From Palsa-892 sp035556215 (GTDB lineage: Bacteria; Pseudomonadota; Alphaproteobacteria; Rhizobiales; Xanthobacteraceae), in assembly GCA_035556215.1 (NCBI GenBank), contig DATMFI010000041.1, forward strand, positions 1 through 64,000: 64,000 bases of DNA, read 5' to 3'. Within the stretch, counting starts at the first letter, position 1. Each line of letters starts with the position of its first letter. Below the pieces are notes generated by a model. It was not told the origin of the DNA and made no database searches. It saw only the letters and a list, made by a program, of their open reading frames with translations. The position numbers and the translations under genes are program-made. This document shows positions 34,238 to 43,509 of the stretch, piece by piece.

Positions 34238-36880
34238 TCAGGCGAGGCTGCGGCTCACGATATCGGCGCTGTCCGGCGATAGCCCGGCCGTCGAAGCGAC
34301 GCGCTGCAGCGCCTTTTCCGCCGCCGCCCGCCGCACCGGCTCCAGCACCCGCCAGCTCTTGAAGGCGGAAAGAAGCCGTGCCGTGACCTGCGGGTTCTTG
34401 GGATCGAGTTCGATCGCGATGTCGGCGATGAATTCGTAACCCTTGCCGTCCTCGCGGTTGAATTGCGACGGATTGCCCGCCGCGAACACCCCGATCAGCG
34501 AGCGGACGCGGTTCGGATTGCCCATCGAGAACGAAGGATGCTTCATCAGCTCCTGCACGCGCGCGAGCGTGCCGGCTTCGGGAATCTGCGCCTGTAGCGC
34601 GAGCCACTTGTCGATCACCAGCGGATGATCGCGGAAGCGATCGAAAAACTCGGCGAGCGCCTTTTCGCGCTCCGGCGCGTCATGCAGCGTCAGGATCGCA
34701 AGCGCCGCGAAGCGGTCGGTCATGTTGTCGGCGGCCGAGAATTGCCGGTAGGCGCGGGCGAGCGCTTCCGGCGTGCCGGGCGCGGTCAGATAATCGAGGC
34801 AGGAATTTTTCAATGCGCGCCGCCCGGCGCTCACAGCATCCGGCGAGTAGGGCTCGGGCGCCGACAGCGCGGCATACACCGTTTCGCAGCGATCCTGTAA
34901 TGCCTGCGCCAATATGCGCCGCAGATCGCGCCGCGCCGTATAGATCGCCTGCGGATCGATATTGGCGCCGATTTCGCGAGCAATGTCGTTCTCCGAAGGA
35001 ATGCCGACAGCCTGCGCCCGGAAAGCCGGATCGAGCTTGCTATCGCTCAGCGTCGTTTCGAGCGCCGCGACCAGTGCAAGCGGCGCGGGCGATTTCAGTC
35101 CCGCGCGAATATCGGCAGTGCTCGCGACGAGATGGCGCATGGCGAGCGTATTGATCGCATCGAAGCGATTGAACGGGTCGCTGTCATGCGCGGCGAGTAG
35201 CACGTAATCGTCGTCACCAAGGTTGCTCGTAAGCTTGATCGGCGCCGAGAAACCGCGGTTCAGCGAGGGCACCGGCCGCTCGCTGATATTCTCGAATTCG
35301 AATGTTTCGCTCTCCGAAGCGAGCCGCAAGATATTGTCTTTCAGTTGCCTTCCGCCTTTCAGCGTGAGCGGCAGCTCCTTGCCGTTCTTGCCGATCAGGC
35401 CGAAGGCAAGCGGAATGACCATGGGCTTTTTCGCGCTCTGGCCCGGGGTCGGCGGCACCGCCTGATTGATCTCGAGGCGGAAGGTTTTATGCGCGGCGTC
35501 GTAGTGCCCGCGCACGGCGACTTCCGGCGTGCCGGCCTGTTCGTACCACAGCTTGAATTGCGAAAGATCGACGCCGTTGGCGTCGGCAAAGCAGGCGAGG
35601 AAATCCTCGATTGTCGCCGCTGTGCCGTCGTGGCGTTCGAAATAAAGGTCCATTCCGGCGCGAAAGCCTTTCTCGCCAAGCAGCGTCTTCAGCATGCGCA
35701 CGACTTCCGCGCCTTTCTGATAGACGGTTGCGGTGTAGAAGTTGTTGATCTCGCGATACTGATTGGGCCGCACCGGATGAGCGAGAGGCCCCGCGTCCTC
35801 GCTGAACTGCGCGCTCTTGAGCGCCCGAACGTCACTGATGCGCTTCACCGGCCGCGAGCGTTCGTCCGACGTGAATTCCTGATCGCGGAATACGGTGAGC
35901 CCCTCCTTGAGGCAAAGCTGAAACCAGTCGCGGCAGGTAATGCGATCGCCCGTCCAGTTGTGGAAATACTCGTGCGCGATCACCGACTCGATACCCGCAT
36001 AATCCCCGTCCGTCGCCGTCTCGGGCGAGGCAAGGACATACTTGTCGTTGAATACGTTGAGACCCTTGTTCTCCATCGCGCCCATATTGAAGTCGGAGAC
36101 GGCGACGATGTTGAAGACATCGAGATCATATTCCCGGCCAAAGGCGCGCTCATCCCAACGCATCGAGCGCTTGAGCGCGTCGAGCGCGTAACCGCACAGC
36201 TTTTCGCGGCCCGGCTCGGCATAGATCGCGAGCTTCACCTCGCGGCCCGACATCGTTTTGAACGTGTCGTGAATGGCATTCAGCTTGCCGCCGACCAGCG
36301 CAAACAAATAGGAAGGCTTCGGAAACGGATCGTGCCACACCGCATAGTGGCGCGAGCCTTCGGCCTTGCCTTCTTCGACAAGGTTGCCGTTCGACAGCAG
36401 CACCGGCGCTTCCTCGCGCTCGGCTTCGATGCGCGTGCGATAGACTGCGAGCACGTCGGGCCGGTCGAGAAAATAGGTGATGCGGCGGAAGCCTTCGGCT
36501 TCGCATTGCGTGCAATAGGTGCCGTTCGAACGATAAAGCCCCATCAGCTTGGTGTTGGCCGATGGATTGACGGTGGTTTCGATCGTGAGCGTGAAGGGCT
36601 CGGCCGGCGGATTGTTGAGCGTGAGCGAAGCCGGGGTTGCGGCATATTCATTGCCGCCGGCCGGCTTGCCGTTAATAGCGAGGCCATCGAGCTTCAGTTC
36701 GTCGCCATCGAGCACCAGCGGCGCGCCGGCACGGCCCTTGGGGTTGGGACGGACTTTCAGCCTGGCGACGACGCGCGTTTGCGTGTCGTGCAATTTGACG
36801 TTGAGATCGACCTCGTCGATCAGCCAGTCGGTTGGCCGGTAATCCGAAAGCCGGATCGCTTGCGGTTCGGGATCGCGCAT
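34238..36880 (-). CDS. pepN: Aminopeptidase N (M1 family)
   Basis: The 880-residue enzyme has the exopeptidase motif GAMEN (267-271) and zinc site HEYFH (His303, Glu304, His307) with the third ligand Glu326 in LKEGLTV. The C-terminal half is the helical domain typical of gammaproteobacterial-type PepN. It removes N-terminal amino acids from peptides in the cytoplasm. GGAGAC precedes the ATG on the minus strand. Nothing unusual is seen. Confidence 0.95.
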   Translation of the reverse strand: MRDPEPQAIRLSDYRPTDWLIDEVDLNVKLHDTQTRVVARLKVRPNPKGRAGAPLVLDGDELKLDGLAINGKPAGGNEYAATPASLTLNNPPAEPFTLTIETTVNPSANTKLMGLYRSNGTYCTQCEAEGFRRITYFLDRPDVLAVYRTRIEAEREEAPVLLSNGNLVEEGKAEGSRHYAVWHDPFPKPSYLFALVGGKLNAIHDTFKTMSGREVKLAIYAEPGREKLCGYALDALKRSMRWDERAFGREYDLDVFNIVAVSDFNMGAMENKGLNVFNDKYVLASPETATDGDYAGIESVIAHEYFHNWTGDRITCRDWFQLCLKEGLTVFRDQEFTSDERSRPVKRISDVRALKSAQFSEDAGPLAHPVRPNQYREINNFYTATVYQKGAEVVRMLKTLLGEKGFRAGMDLYFERHDGTAATIEDFLACFADANGVDLSQFKLWYEQAGTPEVAVRGHYDAAHKTFRLEINQAVPPTPGQSAKKPMVIPLAFGLIGKNGKELPLTLKGGRQLKDNILRLASESETFEFENISERPVPSLNRGFSAPIKLTSNLGDDDYVLLAAHDSDPFNRFDAINTLAMRHLVASTADIRAGLKSPAPLALVAALETTLSDSKLDPAFRAQAVGIPSENDIAREIGANIDPQAIYTARRDLRRILAQALQDRCETVYAALSAPEPYSPDAVSAGRRALKNSCLDYLTAPGTPEALARAYRQFSAADNMTDRFAALAILTLHDAPEREKALAEFFDRFRDHPLVIDKWLALQAQIPEAGTLARVQELMKHPSFSMGNPNRVRSLIGVFAAGNPSQFNREDGKGYEFIADIAIELDPKNPQVTARLLSAFKSWRVLEPVRRAAAEKALQRVASTAGLSPDSADIVSRSLA

Positions 36881-36948
36881 GTCGTCTCCAAAATCGGTCT
36901 CAAGAATACCGTCTTGATGTAGTGAATCCGGAGACGAAGCGAAAGGCT

Positions 36949-38334
36949 TTAATGCGGCTTTGCCGCAGGCGGTTCGGCATGACCGATCGCGCGATGCACC
37001 TCGGGCCGGGCGGCGAGAAAGTCGTGCTCAAGTTCGTCAACCGCGCGGTGCACCGCTTCGACGCTTTCATTCGGCTCGGCATAACAGTGAAAATTCACCA
37101 CGAGGCCGCGCGGCGTCTCCCGCACCCGCACCGAATGAACATTTCGGATGCGGGCATCTTTTTTCACCAGCCCTTGCAGAATCCTCGCGAGTTCCTCCCG
37201 CAAGCCGGGCGGGGCGTCCGCACCTTTCATGCCGTCCATCTGCATCGGCTCGATGTGGGTTTCGACCTCCACATTCTCCCCGCCCAGTTCCGCGCGGATC
37301 GCGTTTTCCAGACGGCTCGCGACCTCGTGCGCTTCCCCCAGCGATAGAATTCCATCCACTTCGAGATCGAGGCTGACCGACAGCTTGTTCTCGAGCTGAT
37401 GCACGGTGACGTGATGCACCGCGCAGCCCTGATTGCGCGCGATCACCATGATCTGCTCCATGATGCTCTCGTCATCGAGCGCGCGCGCTTCGGTGATGAC
37501 ATTGACCTCGGCATCGGGGAATTTGCCGCGGATGGCGGCGGCAATCTCGCCCTTCAATGCATCGACGCGATCGAGCGGCAGGGTGCGGCTGACCGCCGCC
37601 TCCACATCGGCGAAAGTCTGCGGCCCGACCTGGCGGACGCGCAGCCGCGGAACCGAGACGACATCCGGCACCTTGCTCGCGATCGCCGTCATTTTGTCCG
37701 CGACGCCGGGCGGGGCGATGTCGGTGAGCGTGTCGATGTTGTGCCGCCCAAGCCGCCAGCCGGCAACGCAAATCAGGATCGCAATCGCGACCGCTGCGAT
37801 CGAGTCGGCAATCGGATAGCCAAGCGCGATGGCCGCAAGGCCGGCGAGGGCGGCGAGCGACGACCACATATCCGAGCTGAAGTGCAGCGCATCCGCTGCC
37901 AGTGCCTGGCTCGTCGTTTCCTTCGCGACTCTTTTCAGCGCGCGGGCGCGGAAGAAATCGACGACGACCGAAATCATCATCACGCCGAACGCCCAGCCGC
38001 TCGCATCGACGGCATGAACCTCGCCGCCGATCAGCCGCTTGCCGCTTTCCCAGATGATGATGCCGGAAAGCAGAAACAGCAGCGCCGTTTCCGCGAGCGC
38101 CGCGATGCTCTCGAACTTGCCGTGACCGTACTGGTGGTCTTCGTCGGCCGGTTTGCCGGCAATGCGCACAGCATAATAGGTGATGACGGTCGCCGCGAAA
38201 TCGAGCGCCGAATGCGCCGCCTCCGATAGAATCGCGAGCGAGCCGGTCATCAGGCCGACCGCGAGCTTGGCGAGCGTCAGCGCGCCCGAGGCCGCCATCG
38301 AGCCGATCGCCACTTTTTCCTTGTGCTGCTGCAT
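36949..38334 (-). CDS. Cation diffusion facilitator (CDF) metal efflux pump with long C-terminal region
   Basis: The 461-residue protein has six membrane helices in its first 210 residues with CDF metal-site residues in SEAAHSALDF and DALHFSSD, and GHGKFESIAAL between them. The remaining ~250 residues are cytosolic and appear to contain at least two ferredoxin-like ZT-dimerisation domains plus a C-terminal extension (NFHCYAEPNESVEAVHRAVDEL). Ordinary CDF proteins have one such domain. ATG 38334 is used; the frame extends upstream without similarity. Metal specificity (Zn, Fe, Mn) is not evident. Confidence 0.85.
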   Translation of the reverse strand: MQQHKEKVAIGSMAASGALTLAKLAVGLMTGSLAILSEAAHSALDFAATVITYYAVRIAGKPADEDHQYGHGKFESIAALAETALLFLLSGIIIWESGKRLIGGEVHAVDASGWAFGVMMISVVVDFFRARALKRVAKETTSQALAADALHFSSDMWSSLAALAGLAAIALGYPIADSIAAVAIAILICVAGWRLGRHNIDTLTDIAPPGVADKMTAIASKVPDVVSVPRLRVRQVGPQTFADVEAAVSRTLPLDRVDALKGEIAAAIRGKFPDAEVNVITEARALDDESIMEQIMVIARNQGCAVHHVTVHQLENKLSVSLDLEVDGILSLGEAHEVASRLENAIRAELGGENVEVETHIEPMQMDGMKGADAPPGLREELARILQGLVKKDARIRNVHSVRVRETPRGLVVNFHCYAEPNESVEAVHRAVDELEHDFLAARPEVHRAIGHAEPPAAKPH

Positions 38335-38516
38335 GAGGATATCCGTGCCGGGCCGTCTTATGGGAGGCAGAACGGGGGTGCAAGCCGAATGATCGCGGCT
38401 GCTTCTCAATCGCAACTGCAACAATAGGCTCGAACAATGGGTGGCCGGGGAGGCTGCTTTGCGCTATCGGATGCCCGCTGAAGGCACGAGTTAAAGGATT
38501 GGCTTTGACAACAGGC

Positions 38517-39527
38517 ATGAGCGCCGCGCACCGGAATGCATCGCGCTTTTCCATCGCGCCGATGATGGACTGGACGGACCGCCATTGCCGTTTTTTCCAT
38601 CGGCTGCTGACGAAGAATGCGCTGCTTTACACCGAGATGGTGACGGCCGATGCCGTGATCTTCGGGCCGCGCGCGCGGCTGCTCGGCTTCGACGCGGCAG
38701 AACATCCGGTCGCTCTGCAGCTCGGCGGTAGCGATCCGGTGAAACTCGCCGATGCCGCGCAGATCGGCGCCGAATTCGGTTACGGCGAAATCAATCTCAA
38801 TGTCGGCTGCCCGTCCGACCGCGTGCAGGACGGCCGCTTCGGTGCGTGCCTGATGCGCGAACCTGAACTGGTCGGCGCATGTGTTGCCGCGATGAAGCGC
38901 GCGGTGAACGTTCCGGTGACGGTGAAGTGCCGCCTCGGAGTTGATGATCAGGACACTGAAGCTTCGCTCGATCGGTTCGCGGACATTGTCGTCAATGCAG
39001 GCGCCGACGCGTTGACCGTTCATGCCCGCAAGGCGTGGCTGCAGGGTTTGAGCCCGCGCGAAAACCGCGACATCCCGCCGCTCGATCATGCCCGCGTCTA
39101 TCGGCTGAAAGAGCGGCTCGGCGATTTCCCAGTAATCCTGAACGGCGGCATCGCGAGCGTCGAGGAAGCCAAGCATCATCTTTCGTATGTCGATGGCGCG
39201 ATGCTCGGCCGCGCGGCCTACGAAAATCCCGGTCAGTTGCTGGCCGTCGATCCGCTCATCTTCGATGCGCCGCCGCCCGCAGCCGATCTTGCGGCCGCGC
39301 TTGAACCGCTCTTTCCTTATATCGAGCAGGCCATGAGCGAGGGCGCGCGGTTGAACAGCATTACGCGCCATCTCCTCGGACTGTTTCGCGGCCAGCCGGG
39401 CGCGCGCAGCTTCCGCCGCCATCTCGCTGTCGAGGCCGTGAAGCCGGATGCGGACATGGCAGTCCTGCGCGTAGCGCTGGCGCTGGTACTGGACTCGAAG
39501 GCCGAGCTGGCGCAAACCGCAGCCTGA
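38517..39527 (+). CDS. dusA: tRNA-dihydrouridine synthase A
   Basis: The 336-residue flavoenzyme begins SRFSIAPMMDWTDRHCRFFHRLL and contains NVGCPSDRVQDGRFGACLM with the catalytic cysteine of the Dus family, KCRLGVDD and FPVILNGGI. The MMDWTD and GCPSDRVQ motifs are of the DusA subgroup, which reduces U20/U20a in the D loop of tRNAs. ATG 38517 is chosen; TTG at 38499 or 38505 would add a few residues. The TauE-type transporter follows 5 bp later. Confidence 0.92.
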   Translation: MSAAHRNASRFSIAPMMDWTDRHCRFFHRLLTKNALLYTEMVTADAVIFGPRARLLGFDAAEHPVALQLGGSDPVKLADAAQIGAEFGYGEINLNVGCPSDRVQDGRFGACLMREPELVGACVAAMKRAVNVPVTVKCRLGVDDQDTEASLDRFADIVVNAGADALTVHARKAWLQGLSPRENRDIPPLDHARVYRLKERLGDFPVILNGGIASVEEAKHHLSYVDGAMLGRAAYENPGQLLAVDPLIFDAPPPAADLAAALEPLFPYIEQAMSEGARLNSITRHLLGLFRGQPGARSFRRHLAVEAVKPDADMAVLRVALALVLDSKAELAQTAA

Positions 39528-39532
39528 ATTCC

Positions 39533-40396
39533 GTGCGCCGGGTCCGGCGCGATTCCCCGGAGCGCGAATTGCTATTCGGCTATCCCCTGAACGAGCTCGT
39601 GCCGCTCGTGTTGATGATCGTCGGCTCCGGCCTCATTACGGGATTGCTGGCGGGTCTTCTCGGCATCGGCGGCGCTTCCGTTACTGTGCCTGCGCTCTAC
39701 GAGCTTTTCCGTTTCATCGGTGTGCCGGAGGAAGTGCGCATGCAGCTTTGCATCGGCACGTCGCTCGCGATCATCGTACCGATCTCGATCCGCTCGTTCG
39801 CCGCGCATCGCAAGCGTAGCGTCGTTCTCTATGACGTATTGAAGGCCTGGGCCGTTCCGGTCCTGCTCGGCGTAATTTCCGGCGCCGCCATCGCCTATTA
39901 CGCGCCTGCGGGGCTGTTTCGGCTCGTATTCATGATCTTTTGCTATGCCGTCGGCCTCAAGTATCTGGTCGGGCGCGATCTTGAGATTAGTGATCGTTTG
40001 CCGGGCCGGCCGGCGCTGATCGGCATCGGTTATTTTATCGGCCTGATCTCGTCGCTGATCGGCGTCGCCGGCGGCTCGCTTTCGACGCTGTTCCTGACGC
40101 TCTACGGCGAGACGATCCACATCGCGATCGCGACATCTTCCGGCCTCGGCGTGCTGATCTCGATTCCCGGCACGATCGGCTACATCATTGCGGGCTGGTC
40201 GCAGCACGCGCTCTTGCCGCCGTTCTCGATCGGCTATGTGTCGCTGCTGGGTCTGTTGCTATTCGCGCCGGCGAGCGTGCTTGCCGCGCCGTATGGCGCG
40301 AAGCTTGCGCACAAGATGTCGCGGCGCAACCTGGAAATGGCTTTCGGGCTATTCCTGATCCTGGTCGCGACGCGCTTCCTGATCAGCCTGCTCTAA
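39533..40396 (+). CDS. TauE/SafE-family membrane transporter
   Basis: The 287-residue protein, from GTG 39533, has about eight membrane helices and the repeated family motifs GLLAGLLGIGGASVTVPAL and SSLIGVAGGSLSTLFL. TauE/SafE proteins are permeases for sulfite and sulfonates or other small anions. The first ~15 residues are basic and the true start may be internal, but no ATG is suitably placed. It overlaps the stop of the convergent protease gene. Confidence 0.85.
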   Translation: MRRVRRDSPERELLFGYPLNELVPLVLMIVGSGLITGLLAGLLGIGGASVTVPALYELFRFIGVPEEVRMQLCIGTSLAIIVPISIRSFAAHRKRSVVLYDVLKAWAVPVLLGVISGAAIAYYAPAGLFRLVFMIFCYAVGLKYLVGRDLEISDRLPGRPALIGIGYFIGLISSLIGVAGGSLSTLFLTLYGETIHIAIATSSGLGVLISIPGTIGYIIAGWSQHALLPPFSIGYVSLLGLLLFAPASVLAAPYGAKLAHKMSRRNLEMAFGLFLILVATRFLISLL

Positions 40397-41112
40397 TTTT
40401 TAGCCGCCTTGGCATGCATGACGAGGCGCTCGCCGCGCACTTCGAACGACTCGAGCCGCGACAAAAAGCTCATGCCGAGAAGGCTCGTCTTGAGGTCGCC
40501 AGGCGCCACGACGAGCGCGGGGACGTGGCGCTCCTGAATATTGCCGATCGCGATCTTGTCGATCACCACCGACGCCGCGCGGCCGCGGCCGTTCGCCGTC
40601 TCGATGGGAACATCGAATTTCAAAAGTTCGACCGGCAGTCCGGCTGCTTTCGCCGCTTCCGAAGTCAAAACTACGCTCGATGCGCCGGTATCGACGAGCA
40701 TCGCGATGCGCGTGCCGTTGACTTGGCCGCGGATGCTGAAGTCGCCCTGCTGCGCGCGGGCGATCTCGACGGCGCGGCCTGAAGCCTGCGCGAACGGCAC
40801 GCCCGGCATGAGGCTCGCCAGCACGCGCGTGCCGGCCGTGTGCAGCTCGAAACGATAATTGTACCCGGCAACCGCGATCGCGGCGACAGAAAGCCAGAAC
40901 ACGCCGGCGCGCAATGTCTGGCCGACACGGTGATAGAGCAGGGCGGAGAGCGCGCCGAACACCATGAAGATCAGCACGATGCCGGTGATGATCGCCGCGA
41001 CCGAACTGAGGCCAACGCCGCCGATCGTGTTCTGCTCATGACGGAGCGCTAGCGCGAGAATGGAAACGCCGAGGGCGGCTACGACAAGCCAGAGCGGACG
41101 ATCGGAACGCAC
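40393..41112 (-). CDS. TIGR02281-family retropepsin-like aspartic protease
   Basis: The 239-residue membrane protein has three N-terminal hydrophobic helices (about 8-24, 36-60, 72-88) and a C-terminal clan AA domain with one catalytic motif, LVDTGASSVVLT (Asp141), so it must dimerise to be active. The domain would face the periplasm. Such retropepsins occur widely in Hyphomicrobiales; their substrate is not known. The region 113-125 resembles a pro-segment linker. Confidence 0.85.
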   Translation of the reverse strand: MRSDRPLWLVVAALGVSILALALRHEQNTIGGVGLSSVAAIITGIVLIFMVFGALSALLYHRVGQTLRAGVFWLSVAAIAVAGYNYRFELHTAGTRVLASLMPGVPFAQASGRAVEIARAQQGDFSIRGQVNGTRIAMLVDTGASSVVLTSEAAKAAGLPVELLKFDVPIETANGRGRAASVVIDKIAIGNIQERHVPALVVAPGDLKTSLLGMSFLSRLESFEVRGERLVMHAKAAKN

Positions 41113-41132
41113 GTTGTCTTCCTTCTTTTATT

Positions 41133-42698
41133 TCAGGCGCTCTCCGCGAGCGAAGCGCGGCCGTATTGATATTCAGGCATTTCCGGCTGCGTCGTAGCCG
41201 TTTCACCGACCGGCGGCAGCGCCGTCATCACGCGCTCGGCCGGGAAGGTGACAAGCACTTCCGTGCCTTCGCGCAATTTGGAGCGCAGCGTGAAGCTGCC
41301 GCCGTGAAGATCGATCAGGCCCTTGACGATCGGCAGGCCGAGGCCCGCGCCTTGCTCGGCGCTCTTCAACGCGTTCGAGCCCTGACCGAACGACGACAGG
41401 ACGATGGAGATTTCTTCTTCGGGGATGCCCGGGCCGGTGTCGCGCACCGAGAGATACTGTCCGCCCGAAGCCGTCCAGCCCGCCTTGATCCAGATCTCGC
41501 CGCCCTGCGGCGTGAACTTGATGGCGTTCGACAGAAGGTTGAGGCAAATCTGCCGCACCGCGCGCTCGTCCGCCCACAGCTTCGGCAAGCCGGGCTCGAA
41601 CAGATCGTGGATGGTGATGCCGCGGCTGTTGGCGCGCATCTTCAGAAGATGATTGCACTCGCCGGCGGTGTTGACGAGGCTCAACGGCTCTTCGTTCAGC
41701 TCGTAGCGCCCGGCCTCGATGCGCGAGAGATCGAGAATCTCGTTGATGAGATTCAGGAGATGCTGGCCCGAGTCGTGAATGTCGCTCGCATATTCGCCAT
41801 AGACCGGCACGGCATGGGCGCCGAGCAGCTGGTTCTTCATCACCTCGGAGAAGCCGAGAATGGCATTGAGCGGCGTGCGCAGCTCGTGGCTCATTTGCGC
41901 GAGGAAGCGCGACTTGGCGAGGTTCGCGGCCTCGGCGCGGCGCGCGACTTCATCAGATTTGGCCTTGGCCTGTTCCATCTCGCCGATCAGATCGTCGAGC
42001 TGGCTGCGCGCTTCCAGCGCCGAGATCGCCGATAGATGCAGGCGGTTTGCGACCATGACGAAATAGGCTTCGGCCCCCGCCGTAAGGCCCGCGAGCACGA
42101 GGTCCTGCGGCTTGCCGCGGAAAAGATATTGCATCACCACCATGCCCGCGACCGGCATCGTCGAGGCATAGACGGCGGGCGGCACGCTCGCGGCCAGCAT
42201 CGAGAACACCGCGACCACGAGCAGCATCGCGAACAGCGAGAAATCGCCCGCGCCTTGCGCGCCGACATCGACCAGCACGTTGATGTTCAGCACCCACGAG
42301 ATGCCGAAGAGGAAATCGAGCAGAATGAAGATGATACGGAAATGCCGCTGCGTCTCCATGTTCATCGGTGCCGCCATGAAGCGGCGGCAGGCGGCAAGGT
42401 TCAGTGCGTGGATGGTCAGCGCCAGAAACGTCCAGATCAGCGCCGAGTAGCCGCCGGTCCACAGGCTCGAGGCGAGGCCAACGAGCGATACCAGCAGGAA
42501 AAGGGCGAACGAGCTTGCCAGCCGATGTTCGGCGTAAAGGCGCAGGAGTTCGTAGTCGTAGGCGGGCTTGATGCCGCTCGTCGACGTCAGCGCGTCGCGG
42601 GTCTCGCGCACGCTGCGGTTCAATTTCAACCGTTGTTCATGAGCGAGCCGCGCCGCTTCCGCCGCGCGTTCGTCGCCCCGGGCTGTCTGCCCAGTCAT
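41133..42698 (-). CDS. Six-helix sensor histidine kinase, PleC/DivJ-type catalytic core
   Basis: The 521-residue protein has a short cytosolic N-terminus, six probable membrane helices (about 60-220) without a large periplasmic loop, a coiled linker, His271 in AQMSHELRTPLNAILGFSEV and an ATPase domain (NLLSNAIKFTP, RDTGPGIP, GAGLGLPI). The membrane part resembles an integral sensor domain. ATG 42698 is preferred because the preceding frame is hydrophilic and non-conserved. The H-box region is almost interchangeable with that of the kinase at 31748, so both probably feed the same cell-cycle type of phosphorelay. Confidence 0.85.
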   Translation of the reverse strand: MTGQTARGDERAAEAARLAHEQRLKLNRSVRETRDALTSTSGIKPAYDYELLRLYAEHRLASSFALFLLVSLVGLASSLWTGGYSALIWTFLALTIHALNLAACRRFMAAPMNMETQRHFRIIFILLDFLFGISWVLNINVLVDVGAQGAGDFSLFAMLLVVAVFSMLAASVPPAVYASTMPVAGMVVMQYLFRGKPQDLVLAGLTAGAEAYFVMVANRLHLSAISALEARSQLDDLIGEMEQAKAKSDEVARRAEAANLAKSRFLAQMSHELRTPLNAILGFSEVMKNQLLGAHAVPVYGEYASDIHDSGQHLLNLINEILDLSRIEAGRYELNEEPLSLVNTAGECNHLLKMRANSRGITIHDLFEPGLPKLWADERAVRQICLNLLSNAIKFTPQGGEIWIKAGWTASGGQYLSVRDTGPGIPEEEISIVLSSFGQGSNALKSAEQGAGLGLPIVKGLIDLHGGSFTLRSKLREGTEVLVTFPAERVMTALPPVGETATTQPEMPEYQYGRASLAESA

Positions 42699-42849
42699 GA
42701 TGTCGGTCCGCCCATAGCAATAACTTGGCAACGATTGCCGCAGGGTGGTTAACAGTGGGCTCAGGAATATGGTTAATGAGATGTAAATCGGCGGATTTGC
42801 TGGATTTCGCGAAGGCGCAATCGATTGCCGCGAAAAGAAGGAGAGTGCG

Positions 42850-43461
42850 ATGAAGCTTTATGACGGTGGCCGCGCGCCTAATCCGCGCCGCGTGCGGATT
42901 TTTCTCGCCGAGAAGGGCATCGACGTGCCGAAGGTGCCGGTTGATCTCGGCAAGATGGAGCAAAAGAGCGAAGCGCTCCGTGCGCTCAATCCGTTACAGC
43001 GTCTGCCGGTGCTCGTGCTCGACGACGGCACGGCGCTCTCGGAGACCATCGCCATCTCGCGCTACTTCGAGGCGCTGCATCCCGAACCGAACCTGTTCGG
43101 CCGCGACCCGCTCGAAATCGCAAAGATCGAAATGTGGAATCGCCGGCTGGAGCTAGCGCTTTATATCGCGGTGCAGGCGGTGTTCCGTCACGGCCATCCG
43201 GCGATGGCCGAATACGAAAAGCCGCAGATCGCGGCCTGGGCGGAAGCCAACAAGCCGCGCGTTTTCGAATTTCTGGAGATTTTCGATCGCGAGCTTGCGA
43301 GCCGCCGTTTCGCGGCGCTCGATCGCTATACTGTCGCCGACATCACCGGCCTCGTGACGATCGACCTGATGAAGCCGGCGAAGCTCGCGATCCCTGAGGG
43401 GCTCACCAACGTCAAACGCTGGTATGAAGAAGTCTCGGCGCGGCCGAGCGCGAAGGCATAG
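42850..43461 (+). CDS. Glutathione S-transferase family protein
   Basis: The 203-residue protein has a thioredoxin-fold N-terminal domain (KLYDGGRAPNPRRVRIFLAEKGI, then VLDDGTALSETIAISRYFE, with the conserved proline of LPVLVL) and a helical C-terminal domain with YTVADITGLVTIDL. It binds glutathione and probably detoxifies electrophiles. GGAG (42839-42842) precedes ATG 42850. It is separated from the convergent oxidoreductase by a perfect palindrome. Confidence 0.9.
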   Translation: MKLYDGGRAPNPRRVRIFLAEKGIDVPKVPVDLGKMEQKSEALRALNPLQRLPVLVLDDGTALSETIAISRYFEALHPEPNLFGRDPLEIAKIEMWNRRLELALYIAVQAVFRHGHPAMAEYEKPQIAAWAEANKPRVFEFLEIFDRELASRRFAALDRYTVADITGLVTIDLMKPAKLAIPEGLTNVKRWYEEVSARPSAKA

Positions 43462-43463
43462 TG

Positions 43464-43501
43464 TTCGTCATTCCGGGGCGCATGCGCCCCGGAATGACGA
43501 A
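43464..43501. repeat. Perfect 38-bp palindrome between convergent genes
   Basis: Bases 43464-43501 read identically on both strands, centred on GCATGC, with the core CATTCCGGGGCGC and its complement. It can form a 17-19-bp stem and lies between the stops of the GST and oxidoreductase genes. It is either a bidirectional terminator or a copy of a dispersed palindromic repeat; sequences with the GTCATTCCGGGGCG core are frequent between genes in Bradyrhizobium relatives, from memory. Confidence 0.8.
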
Positions 43502-43509
43502 TATGGAAA

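Noticed and set aside
35345..36922. Antisense open frame of about 525 codons over pepN
   Set aside because: Low-complexity R/G/A-rich translation typical of third-position GC bias; pepN motifs on the other strand are complete.
42749..42775. Possible CtrA box between the kinase and GST genes
   Set aside because: The TTAA spacing is 19 bases.
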